Source: Polyangiaceae bacterium (GTDB lineage Bacteria; Myxococcota_A; Polyangia; Polyangiales; Polyangiaceae). Taken from it: DNA of 35,560 bases. Made by a program: the position numbers and the translations under genes. Below, in pieces: positions 1-6,590 of the stretch; position 1 is the stretch's first letter; the number at the start of each line of letters is the position of its first letter. The stretch lies in assembly GCA_009781005.1 (NCBI GenBank), contig WQYX01000042.1, positions 1 to 35,560 on the forward strand, written 5' to 3'. The notes under the pieces were generated by a model, which was given only the letters and a program-made list of their open reading frames with translations, was not told the origin of the DNA and did no database searches.

Positions 1-344
1 ACGTCGCCGGATCCGGAAATACCGACTCCGACCTCTATGCGCTTCCGACCTCCGACCCGACCGCGGTGGAGTCGATCCCGGGAGTGATGAGCTTCCAGCC
101 CTGGCAGGGAGCGGTCTCCAGTGACGTTCGAGGCAATGTCTATATCGCCGCCCAAGACTGGATGAATGGGAACACGGTCGTTCTCCAGCAATATGTCTTT
201 GGAGCGCCGAGCATTCCGATGGGGCGTTCCATCGAGGCGAACGCCTCGTCTCCCGGCGTGGTCGGCGGGCTTGGGGCAAGCGCGGTCGTCATCTACAACG
301 ATGCCTCGGGGCGCGTGAAGGTCACGATTCAGGCCTTCCCCTGA
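1..344 (+). CDS. C-terminal end of an unrecognised, probably exported protein (5' cut by window edge)
   Basis: The frame beginning at base 3 stays open to the TGA at 344, giving about 113 residues of a protein whose start lies outside the window. The visible part is rich in Gly, Ser, Val, Asn and Thr, with short beta-prone stretches such as GNVYIAAQDW and ASAVVIYNDASGRVKV. This suggests the last blades or strands of an extracytoplasmic beta-rich protein. No catalytic motif, cysteine pair or membrane segment is seen. The internal GTG at 66 is not a likely start, because the reading frame and composition continue unchanged upstream. I do not recognise the family. It is tandem with nothing else here; the next gene is the minus-strand RNA at 396-521. 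Confidence 0.6.
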   Translation, partial: VAGSGNTDSDLYALPTSDPTAVESIPGVMSFQPWQGAVSSDVRGNVYIAAQDWMNGNTVVLQQYVFGAPSIPMGRSIEANASSPGVVGGLGASAVVIYNDASGRVKVTIQAFP

Positions 345-395
345 GTAAGACGTCCCCGTTCCAACCAACCCGCTGCCGATAGGTGTTTTGTGCGG

Positions 396-521
396 TGTGA
401 CCTGCGGGACTCGAACCCGCGACCTCGTCCATCGGAAGGATAACCGCCTCTCTTCGGCCCGCAGCGCGGACAAGGGGTGAGAGGCGGAGTTTTACGTGCT
501 CTACCACTGAGCTAAGGTCAC
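396..521 (-). ncRNA. tRNA-shaped Y RNA (YrlA-like) with a Ro60-binding hairpin in place of the anticodon arm
   Basis: Read on the minus strand, the ends pair as a perfect 7-bp acceptor stem (GTGACCT at 521-515 with AGGTCAC at 403-397) followed by discriminator A at 396. T8-A9 and a canonical D arm follow (498-512, GCTC/GAGC, loop AGTGGTA), and there is a canonical T arm (404-420, GCGGG/CCCGC, loop TTCGAGT). Instead of an anticodon arm there is a long hairpin: 9 bp (479-487 with 444-452), an internal loop of ACCCCTT (478-472) opposite CGAA (456-453), then 6 bp (466-471 with 457-462) capped by GCT. The GGGCCGAA/CCTTG pattern resembles the GGUCCGA/ACUUGAC Ro site of animal Y RNAs and the GNCGAA-type motif I recall for bacterial ones. 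CCA is not encoded (CCG follows). It starts 35 nt after the Ro60 gene on the same strand, so Ro60 is the expected partner. At 126 nt it is about 50 nt longer than a tRNA. Confidence 0.85.
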
Positions 522-525
522 ATGA

Positions 526-549
526 GGCCGCCCGCGTTTCGTGGCGGCC
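526..549 (-). other. Hairpin between the Ro60 gene and the Y RNA
   Basis: GGCCGCC at 526-532 pairs with GGCGGCC at 543-549 around a 10-nt loop, filling almost the whole gap between the Ro60 stop codon and the RNA. There is no T-tract on the minus strand, so it does not look like a terminator. It could be a processing or mRNA 3'-end structure separating Ro60 mRNA from the Y RNA in one transcript. Its role is inferred only from position. Confidence 0.4.
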
Positions 550-556
550 GTACGAG

Positions 557-2179
557 TCATGCGGCAGCGAGATCGGCGATCAGCGCCGGCGCAGCAGCAT
601 CGAAGCCGACGACGTCGAGCATTCCGGCGTCATTCGGATCCGCGATCGAGAACTCGGTCGCGGTGAGACCGACGACGACGAGCTTCGCTGGGATGCCCGT
701 CGCGTCGCGGTAATCGCGAAGTGCTTGGAACGGGTGAACCGCTCCGAACCACGTCTCGTTGTCCGTGTACACGATGAAGACGTCCACGGGCAGCTTGTTC
801 GCCTTCGCGTAAAGCATCGGCAGTGCGCAGTCGGTCGCGCCCATGGGCACGCGCTCGATTGCATGGATGGTTGCTTCGAGCGTAGACCGCGGCGAGATGT
901 CGAGGGACACGATCTCGTGCGAGAAACCGACGAAGTGATGGTGAGGCTCGGTGCGCGCCGTTGCCATTGCCATCGCCGCGCTCGCAACGCGCGGGTTCAT
1001 CCCCGGCATCCCGGCGATCTCGCCGCACGTCATCGAGCCCGACACGTCGAGCGCGAGGAGGTGACGCACGTTCGTGGGCTTCACCAGTGCGAATGCCGCG
1101 TAGAACGCGTCTTCGAGCGCGTCGTAGATCTCGCGAACGGGCTCCCAGCGAAGCTTCCCTCGCTCTCCGTGGCCCTGCGCGTAGACCTTCAGCGCCGCGA
1201 GAACCGAGAGCGGATGGACTCGCGCCGAGCGGAGAAGAGGCTTCGATCGAAGGCGCGTCGCTACCTTGCGGGTCGACTCGGCGAGCGGACGGAGGAGACC
1301 CACGGCCGTCATCTTTCCGAGGTTGCGGATCAGCGCCGTGAGAGGCATTTCCTCGACGAGGGCTGCCCACACGCGGACGTCGTCCTTCCACTCGGAGGGC
1401 ACCATCTCGTGCGTGAGGCGGTGCCGGCGCACGAGCGAGACGACTTCCGATGACGTCTTGGCTGCGCGAACGGCCTCGAAGGCATCGAGAAGCGACGGGA
1501 GAGCGGACCTTTCAATTGCCGCGCCGTGCTTCGACGGACGATCGAGCGCGCTCGATCCACCTCCCGTCGCCCAGCGGAAGATCGCGTCATGTGCAGGTGA
1601 CGGCGCCTTGGGGTGTGCGAGGCGGAGGAGATCGCGGTGCGCATAGCCAACGCGCTGACCGTACTTCGCGACTTGGAGCGCGAGCCGCTCGCTCGACATC
1701 GCCGTGTACCAGCGACCGATCGCGCGACGGAGGCCGCGTCCCCACGAGCGGAACGCGCGCACATCGCGCACGAACTGGAAGAGGTGCGTCGCCGTGCGAC
1801 ACACACGCGGCATCGCCTCGAACGCCGCCGCCTTGAGCGGCGCATCACTGAGCGACGCTGCGAGGGCGAGCGCGAAGATCGCCGGATCGTTCTTGGGCGC
1901 ACGGCCGGAGGCGGAGATCTCGGCGATGCGCTCGATCGTGCGGCGTCCGTCGAGAGCGAGGCACTCGAGGACGCCGCGCGCGTTGTCCTCGGTCAACGTG
2001 CGCTCGGAAGCGTAGTACGTACCTCCCTCGCATCCAAGGACGAGAAAGCGGTCGAGGCGCGCCCACGCGTCGAGCGCGAAGACGTAACCACCCGTGCCGT
2101 TCTGCACCTGATCGTCGCGACAAGGCGCGGACTGGGGGGCATGAGCGGGCACGAGGTGACGGGTATACGAGCGGTTCAT
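557..2179 (-). CDS. rsr: Ro60-family RNA-binding protein (Rsr), TROVE plus vWA domains
   Basis: The 540-residue product matches bacterial Ro60 orthologues in length and layout. The N-terminal TROVE (HEAT-repeat ring) region carries the family signature near residues 24-56, including QVQNGTGGYVFALDAWARLD and LGCEGGTYY. The C-terminal von Willebrand A domain has an intact MIDAS, DVSGSM with Asp378, Ser380 and Ser382, and a conserved YTDNETW motif. Ro60 forms a ring that binds Y RNA on its outer surface and misfolded or damaged RNA ends in its cavity, feeding RNA quality control. The ATG at 2179 is preceded by CAGGAG about 9 nt upstream, which supports this start. It lies 163 nt downstream of rtcR on the same strand and directly upstream of the Y RNA, so Ro60 and its RNA are probably co-transcribed, possibly from the sigma-54-like site at 2234-2249. 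Confidence 0.95.
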   Translation of the reverse strand: MNRSYTRHLVPAHAPQSAPCRDDQVQNGTGGYVFALDAWARLDRFLVLGCEGGTYYASERTLTEDNARGVLECLALDGRRTIERIAEISASGRAPKNDPAIFALALAASLSDAPLKAAAFEAMPRVCRTATHLFQFVRDVRAFRSWGRGLRRAIGRWYTAMSSERLALQVAKYGQRVGYAHRDLLRLAHPKAPSPAHDAIFRWATGGGSSALDRPSKHGAAIERSALPSLLDAFEAVRAAKTSSEVVSLVRRHRLTHEMVPSEWKDDVRVWAALVEEMPLTALIRNLGKMTAVGLLRPLAESTRKVATRLRSKPLLRSARVHPLSVLAALKVYAQGHGERGKLRWEPVREIYDALEDAFYAAFALVKPTNVRHLLALDVSGSMTCGEIAGMPGMNPRVASAAMAMATARTEPHHHFVGFSHEIVSLDISPRSTLEATIHAIERVPMGATDCALPMLYAKANKLPVDVFIVYTDNETWFGAVHPFQALRDYRDATGIPAKLVVVGLTATEFSIADPNDAGMLDVVGFDAAAPALIADLAAA

Positions 2180-2233
2180 GGGGACGGCTCCTGATTCGGC
2201 CCGCTCGAACGAGCAGGCGATGCAGGTCCCTTA

Positions 2234-2249
2234 TCCACGGAGCGTGCCA
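2234..2249 (-). promoter_or_regulatory. Candidate sigma-54 promoter for Ro60 and Y RNA
   Basis: On the minus strand TGGCACG (2249-2243) is an exact -24 element, followed after 4 nt by GTGGA (2238-2234) where TTGCA is expected. The -24 half is ideal and the -12 half is weak (GG instead of GC). A start near 2224 would leave a leader of about 45 nt. RtcR-type activators act on sigma-54 promoters, and in enterobacteria the rsr operon is controlled this way, so the site is plausible. Confidence 0.45.
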
Positions 2250-2324
2250 TCCGGCGCGCCGACGAGAATCCACGTGAAAACCGCCGGAACACGCAGGCAA
2301 GGCATTCACGATATTTATTATTTT

Positions 2325-2350
2325 GGATAAACAACGATACAATTAGATAA
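2325..2350 (+). promoter_or_regulatory. Paired GATAA direct repeats upstream of Ro60 (possible RtcR site)
   Basis: GGATAA (2325-2330) and AGATAA (2345-2350) are direct repeats exactly 20 bp apart in an AT-rich patch (about 2310-2350) that stands out in GC-rich surroundings. They lie about 100-125 bp upstream of the start predicted from the candidate Ro60 promoter, a usual distance for an enhancer-binding activator. The same two words form the inverted repeat upstream of rtcB. The second repeat overlaps the rtcR stop codon. Confidence 0.35.
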
Positions 2351-3971
2351 CCTCGCCGGGAGTGCTCTTGACCGCGGCGAAGGTGAGCTCGAAGCGGGCG
2401 AGATACTTTCTGAGGCGGTCGGCGTCGTTGATGTTCGTCTTCAGCGCGCGCGAGGCCGCAAAGAGGAGCCGCCCGGCCTCGGACAGAGACGCGGACCGCC
2501 GGCAGATGCGGAGCGTCTCTTCGAGCTGAACGCGATCGAAGCGATCGAGTGCGTTCGCCTTCGCCTTACCGAGCACGGCGCTGACGTGGTCCTCGGCGAT
2601 GGTCTCGGGGGCGTTGTCCTCGAAGGCGGCGAAGAGCAGACGCAGGCGTACGAGCTCCTCGTCCACGAGCGGAACCGTCACGCGACCACCGGGAGCGAGC
2701 GTGCTCATACGGGTGACGCTCGCGCCGAGGTCGCGGAAATTCCCCGGCCAGATCGCCTCGGGCGAGGTCGCGAAGACCAGATAGCGGGCGCGCGCTTCGC
2801 GGCTCATCGTGATGACCTTGCCGATCTCGCGTCCCGCGGCGTCGAGCTCGTAGTCCAGATTGGGCTCGATGTCCTCGGGACGTTCGCGGAGGGCGGGCAG
2901 CCGGAAGGTCCAGAGGTTCATGCGGGCCAGCAGATCGGCGCGGAACTCCCCCCGAGCCGCGCTGCGCTCGAGATCCTTGTTCGTCCCGGCGACGAGCTCG
3001 AAGTCGCTCTTCACCTCGCGGTCCGAGCCGACGGGATAGAACGCGCGCTCCTCGACGGCGCGCAGGAGCATCGCCTGCTCGTCGTCGCCGAGTTCGCCGA
3101 CCTCGTCGAGGAACAGCACGCCGCCGTCCGCGCGGCGCAGGAGCCCTTCGCGATCGGAGACGGCGCCCGTGAAGGCGCCCTTCGAATGGCCAAACAGCGC
3201 CGACATCGCGCCGTCGCCGCGGATCGTCGCGCAGTTCACCTCCACGAACGGTCCGGCGAGCTTCCGTCGCGCCTTCTTCAGCGCGTAGATGCGCTTGGCG
3301 AGCTGGCTTTTGCCCGAGCCCGTCGGGCCGAGCAAAAGGATGGGTGCGCGCGACGCGACGCTGATCTCCTCGACGCGCGCGATCATCGTGTTGAAGGCAG
3401 CGTTTTTCGTGGCGATGCCGCTCTTCAGGATCGACTGCCCCTTGCGCTGGTCCTCCTTGAACCGAGAGAGAATGCGGTCGTAGCGCGAGAGATCGAGGTC
3501 GATGACGTTGTGCGTGCCCACCGTCGGGTTCCGCGCGCTCCTGCGTGGAGGTGACGTCTGAAGGAGTTTCGCCGGCAGGTAGCGCGCCTCGGTGAGGAGG
3601 AAGAGGCAGATCTGGCAGACGTGCGTCCCCGTCGTGATGTGCACGAGGTAGTCCTCGCGATCCGTCTTCCAGGAGTACGAGCTCGCGATGTCGTGCAGGG
3701 CGCCGAAGACTTCTTCGAAGTCCCACGCGTCCTTCGGCTCGAAGGGCACGCGCCGCACCACCGTCTCCGGGGACACGTGCGCGATGTCCGAGGCGATGGT
3801 CTCGGCGAGCGCGGTGTGTTCGCGGCCGTGGAGCAGCTCGAGCCGCGTCACCAGCAGGTCCTCCTGCTGGCAGAGGCCGACGGTCGGGCGCCAGCGATCC
3901 CAGCGCTTCTTGCCTACTCCGGCGTCGAGGTTCGTTCCGAGCACGGAGAAGACGACGCATCCGCGGGCCAT
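2343..3971 (-). CDS. rtcR: RtcR, sigma-54-dependent activator of the RNA-repair genes
   Basis: The 542-residue protein aligns from end to end with enterobacterial RtcR as I know it. The N-terminal sensor domain (about 1-185) has the family blocks RWDRWRPTVGLCQQEDLL, WDFEEVF, DYLVHITTGTHV and DLDLSRYDRI. This domain belongs to the CARF-like group thought to sense an RNA-derived ligand. The AAA+ domain has Walker A GPTGSGKS (215-222), the sigma-54 contact loop GAFTGA (265-270) and Walker B with Asp289-Glu290. The C-terminal part (DADRLRKYLARFELTFAAV) is the typical RtcR DNA-binding end. All catalytic residues look intact. The gene diverges from rtcBA and precedes Ro60 on its own strand, so it can control both arms. 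A 14-bp palindrome sits 10 bp upstream of its start codon, which could allow autoregulation. Confidence 0.96.
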   Translation of the reverse strand: MARGCVVFSVLGTNLDAGVGKKRWDRWRPTVGLCQQEDLLVTRLELLHGREHTALAETIASDIAHVSPETVVRRVPFEPKDAWDFEEVFGALHDIASSYSWKTDREDYLVHITTGTHVCQICLFLLTEARYLPAKLLQTSPPRRSARNPTVGTHNVIDLDLSRYDRILSRFKEDQRKGQSILKSGIATKNAAFNTMIARVEEISVASRAPILLLGPTGSGKSQLAKRIYALKKARRKLAGPFVEVNCATIRGDGAMSALFGHSKGAFTGAVSDREGLLRRADGGVLFLDEVGELGDDEQAMLLRAVEERAFYPVGSDREVKSDFELVAGTNKDLERSAARGEFRADLLARMNLWTFRLPALRERPEDIEPNLDYELDAAGREIGKVITMSREARARYLVFATSPEAIWPGNFRDLGASVTRMSTLAPGGRVTVPLVDEELVRLRLLFAAFEDNAPETIAEDHVSAVLGKAKANALDRFDRVQLEETLRICRRSASLSEAGRLLFAASRALKTNINDADRLRKYLARFELTFAAVKSTPGEVI

Positions 3972-3981
3972 GCGCCGGTAA

Positions 3982-3995
3982 GATAATGCATTATC
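3982..3995. promoter_or_regulatory. Perfect 14-bp palindrome, candidate RtcR enhancer site
   Basis: GATAATGCATTATC is a perfect inverted repeat in the rtcR-rtcB divergent region. Its centre lies about 80 bp upstream of the -12 element of the rtcB sigma-54 promoter, a normal enhancer distance, and 10-23 bp upstream of the rtcR start codon. The half-site words AGATAA and GGATAA recur as direct repeats upstream of Ro60. Binding by RtcR is inferred from position and sharing only. Confidence 0.5.
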
Positions 3996-4056
3996 CTAAC
4001 GAATAAAATCCCCGCTTCCTCCCGATCGGAAACGACGGAATTTCGTGAGGCTGTGG

Positions 4057-4072
4057 CGGCACATGCGCTGCA
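4057..4072 (+). promoter_or_regulatory. Sigma-54 promoter of rtcBA
   Basis: CGGCACA (4057-4063), 4 nt, then CTGCA (4068-4072) matches the TGGCACG-N4-TTGCA consensus with the invariant GG (4058-4059) and GC (4070-4071) exactly 10 nt apart. Transcription would begin near 4083. That places the GTG at 4080 outside the message and makes the ATG at 4098 the sensible rtcB start. It fits control by the neighbouring RtcR. Confidence 0.75.
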
Positions 4073-4097
4073 TTAGTGTGTGGCGATGGAACCGCTC

Positions 4098-5318
4098 ATG
4101 ACGACGACGGACAACGAGGATCAACACCGCGCGCCGGTCTACACGTGGACCGATGGCGTGCCGTTCGAGGCGGAGGCGCGCGCGCAGATCGACAATCTCT
4201 CCCGCGTGCCCATCGTATCGCACGTCGCGATCATGCCGGACGTGCACACCGGCATAGGGTCGACGATCGGGAGCGTCATCGCGACGCGCGGCGCGATCAT
4301 TCCGGCGGCCGTCGGCGTGGATCTCGGCTGCGGGATGATGGCGGTCCGTACGACGCTTCGCGGGGAAGATCTGCCTTCGGACCTCGCGCCCGTGCGCGCG
4401 GCGATCGAGAAGCGCGTCCCGCACGGGCGCTCGGGCAACGGCGGAAGGGACGATCGCGGCGCGTGGGCGAACTTGCCTCCGCGCGCGGCGGCGGCGTGGG
4501 CGAACCTCGAGCCAGGCTACCGTGAGCTCGTCGAGCGGTGCCCGCGTCTCGGCGTCGGGAACGACGCGAACCACCTCGGCACGCTCGGGACGGGTAACCA
4601 CTTCGTCGAGGTGTGCCTCGACGAGGCGAACCGCGTCTGGGTGATGCTCCACAGCGGCTCGCGCGGCGTGGGCAACCGCATCGGCTCGACGTACATCGCA
4701 CGGGCGAAAGAGGACATGCTGCGCGAGGATCGCCGGGCGTCGGTCGACGCCAATCTCGCGTACGTCGTCGAGGGCTCGGAGATCTTCGACGACTACGTGC
4801 GCGCGGTCGGCTGGGCGCAGCGTTTCGCGCTCGTGAACCGCGAGCTGATGATGGCGGCGGTGCTCGAGGCGATGGCGGCGACGCCGAAGATCCCTCCGTT
4901 CTCGAGCGGTGAGGTCGCGGTGAACTGTCATCACAACTACGTCGTGTCCGAGCGTCACTTCGGCGAGGACGTGTGGGTGACGCGCAAGGGTGCGGTGCGG
5001 GCGGGCGAGGGCGAGCTCGGGATCATCCCCGGCAGCATGGGGGCGCGCTCGTTCATCGTGCGCGGAAAGGGCGAGCCGCGTGCGCTCTGCTCGTGCAGCC
5101 ACGGCGCGGGGCGGTCGATGAGCCGCACGGCAGCGCGCAAGCGCTTCACCGTCGAGGACCACGTGCGCGCGACGGAGGGAATCGAGTGCCGCAAGGACGC
5201 GGACGTGATCGACGAGACACCGATGGCGTACAAGTCGATCGAGGCCGTCATGGCGGCGCAGAAGGAGCTCGTGGACGTGGTGCACGAGCTCCGTCAAGTG
5301 GTGTGTGTGAAAGGGTAG
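4098..5318 (+). CDS. rtcB: RtcB, GTP-dependent RNA ligase (3'-phosphate/5'-OH)
   Basis: With the ATG at 4098 the protein has 406 residues, close to the 408 of E. coli RtcB. The metal-binding block VGVDLGCGM then falls at Asp75 and Cys78, the same numbers as in E. coli. Other family blocks are present: MPDVHTGIGSTIG, GNHFVEV, HSGSRGVGN, NCHHNYV, and SHGAGRSMSR, whose His335 corresponds to the guanylylated histidine. The enzyme joins RNA 2',3'-cyclic phosphate or 3'-phosphate ends to 5'-OH ends through an activated 3'-end, repairing cleaved tRNAs. In-frame GTG (4080) and ATG (4086) codons lie upstream, but the promoter at 4057-4072 argues against them. rtcA follows after 6 nt, so the two form an operon. 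Confidence 0.96.
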   Translation: MTTTDNEDQHRAPVYTWTDGVPFEAEARAQIDNLSRVPIVSHVAIMPDVHTGIGSTIGSVIATRGAIIPAAVGVDLGCGMMAVRTTLRGEDLPSDLAPVRAAIEKRVPHGRSGNGGRDDRGAWANLPPRAAAAWANLEPGYRELVERCPRLGVGNDANHLGTLGTGNHFVEVCLDEANRVWVMLHSGSRGVGNRIGSTYIARAKEDMLREDRRASVDANLAYVVEGSEIFDDYVRAVGWAQRFALVNRELMMAAVLEAMAATPKIPPFSSGEVAVNCHHNYVVSERHFGEDVWVTRKGAVRAGEGELGIIPGSMGARSFIVRGKGEPRALCSCSHGAGRSMSRTAARKRFTVEDHVRATEGIECRKDADVIDETPMAYKSIEAVMAAQKELVDVVHELRQVVCVKG

Positions 5319-5324
5319 ACGGTC

Positions 5325-6344
5325 ATGATGGTCATCGACGGCTCGCGCGGTGAAGGCGGCGGTCAGATCGTGCGTACAGCGCTCACGCTCGCGATGATCA
5401 CGGCGACGCCGGTGACGATCGAGAACGTACGCGCCGGGCGCAAGAAGCCGGGGCTCCTCCGGCAGCACCTGACCGCCCTCCGCGCGGCCCAGGCCGTGTC
5501 CGGCGCGGAGGTGATCGGCGACGAACTCGGCTCGCGCACGGTCACCTTCGCGCCGCGAGCGGTGCGAGGCGGATCGTACCGCTTCGACATCGGATCGGCA
5601 GGGAGCGCGATGCTCGTCCTCCAGACGATCGTCCCCGCGCTGCTCTTCGCGACCGGGCCCGCCGTGGTGGAGATCGCGGGAGGCACGCACAACCCGCTCT
5701 CGCCGCCCTATCCATTTTTCGAAGAGGCGTATCTGCCGCTCCTCCGTCGTATGGGCGCGATCGCGTCATCCGAGCTCGTACGAGTCGGATTCCATCCGGC
5801 GGGTGGCGGCCTCGTGCGCACGGCGATCGAGCCGTGCGCGCGCCTCGGCGAACTCGTGCTCACTGCGCGCGGCGCGATTCGGACCACGCGCGTCCGGGCG
5901 CTCTCGTCGCGCGTCCCACCGCACGTCGCGCGCCGCGAGATCGACACGCTCGTGCATCTTCTCCAATGGCAAGACGCCGACGCGCGGCCCGAGGCGGTAG
6001 AGAGCGAAGGCCCCGGCAACGTGCTCGTCGCGACGGTGGAAGCAGAGAACGTGACGGAGGTGTTCTCTGGCTTCGGCGAGCGCGGCGTGCGTGCCGAGGA
6101 CGTGGCGGCCCGTCTCGCGCGCGAGGTTCGCGCGTGGCTCGACGCAGGCGTTCCCGTGGGCGCGCATCTCGCCGACCAACTCGTCTTGCCGATGGCGCTC
6201 GGCACAGGCGGCGCGTTCCGGACAGTCACGCCGACCGAGCATCTTCGCACGCATGCCGATCTCCTCCAGCGCTTCACCGGTCGAGCCGTCATCGTGCACG
6301 ACGAGGGCGCGGGCGCCTATCGCGTCGAGGTGGCAGGCGCCTGA
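5325..6344 (+). CDS. rtcA: RtcA, RNA 3'-terminal phosphate cyclase
   Basis: The 339-residue protein has the normal family length and opens with IDGSRGEGGGQIVRTAL, the signature of RNA 3'-phosphate cyclases. GGGTHNPLSPP-like and HLADQLVLPMAL blocks follow; His281 in the latter corresponds to the histidine that takes AMP. RtcA uses ATP to turn an RNA 3'-phosphate into a 2',3'-cyclic phosphate, which RtcB can ligate. Two ATG codons (5325 and 5328) are possible starts. The gene begins 6 nt after rtcB and shares its promoter. Its stop codon is embedded in the left end of the inverted-repeat element at 6341-6537. Confidence 0.95.
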   Translation: MMVIDGSRGEGGGQIVRTALTLAMITATPVTIENVRAGRKKPGLLRQHLTALRAAQAVSGAEVIGDELGSRTVTFAPRAVRGGSYRFDIGSAGSAMLVLQTIVPALLFATGPAVVEIAGGTHNPLSPPYPFFEEAYLPLLRRMGAIASSELVRVGFHPAGGGLVRTAIEPCARLGELVLTARGAIRTTRVRALSSRVPPHVARREIDTLVHLLQWQDADARPEAVESEGPGNVLVATVEAENVTEVFSGFGERGVRAEDVAARLAREVRAWLDAGVPVGAHLADQLVLPMALGTGGAFRTVTPTEHLRTHADLLQRFTGRAVIVHDEGAGAYRVEVAGA

Positions 6345-6537
6345 GAGCGTGTTCGTCAGCCTGCTGCGCGAAATCGATTCGCTTCGATGGCGCCTTCGGC
6401 GCTGTCGGCCCGCCTACGGCGGGACCTCAGGTGGGCGCTGCGGTGCCTGCGCACGTACGATAAGTACGCTTTCGCGGGCTCCTCGCGCTCCGCCCTAGCC
6501 TCGATTCGCTCGCGACGGCTGGCGAACTCGCTCTGAG
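6341..6537. repeat. MITE-like element with 21-bp inverted ends
   Basis: The sequence at 6341-6361 (beginning CTGAGAGCG) is repeated inverted at 6517-6537 with three mismatches, and weaker inverted similarity continues inward for some 20 bp. The middle contains a strong hairpin (CCCGCC TAC GGCGGG near 6405-6425). No open frame with protein character spans it. The left end includes the rtcA stop codon. This is the form of a non-autonomous mobile element or a large intergenic palindrome. Confidence 0.6.
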
Positions 6538-6590
6538 ATGGCGCTGTCCTATGCAGTTGGGGCCGCTATATAAAAACAGGTGAGAACAAC

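Noticed and set aside
396..521. An intron-containing tRNA, with the 444-487 hairpin as a tiny intron spliced by RtcB
   Set aside because: Joining the flanks gives no 5-bp anticodon stem (CGTAA cannot pair with GGACG) and no 7-nt loop. The insert is far too small for a group I intron. The Ro-site motif explains the hairpin better.
725..1453. Long plus-strand open frames opposite the Ro60 gene (and similar ones opposite rtcR, rtcB and actB)
   Set aside because: They are Arg/Ala-rich products of high GC content, without ribosome sites or domain motifs.
4080..4097. Upstream starts GTG 4080 and ATG 4086 for rtcB
   Set aside because: They lie before or within 3 nt of the start predicted from the sigma-54 promoter, and they break agreement with E. 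coli RtcB numbering.
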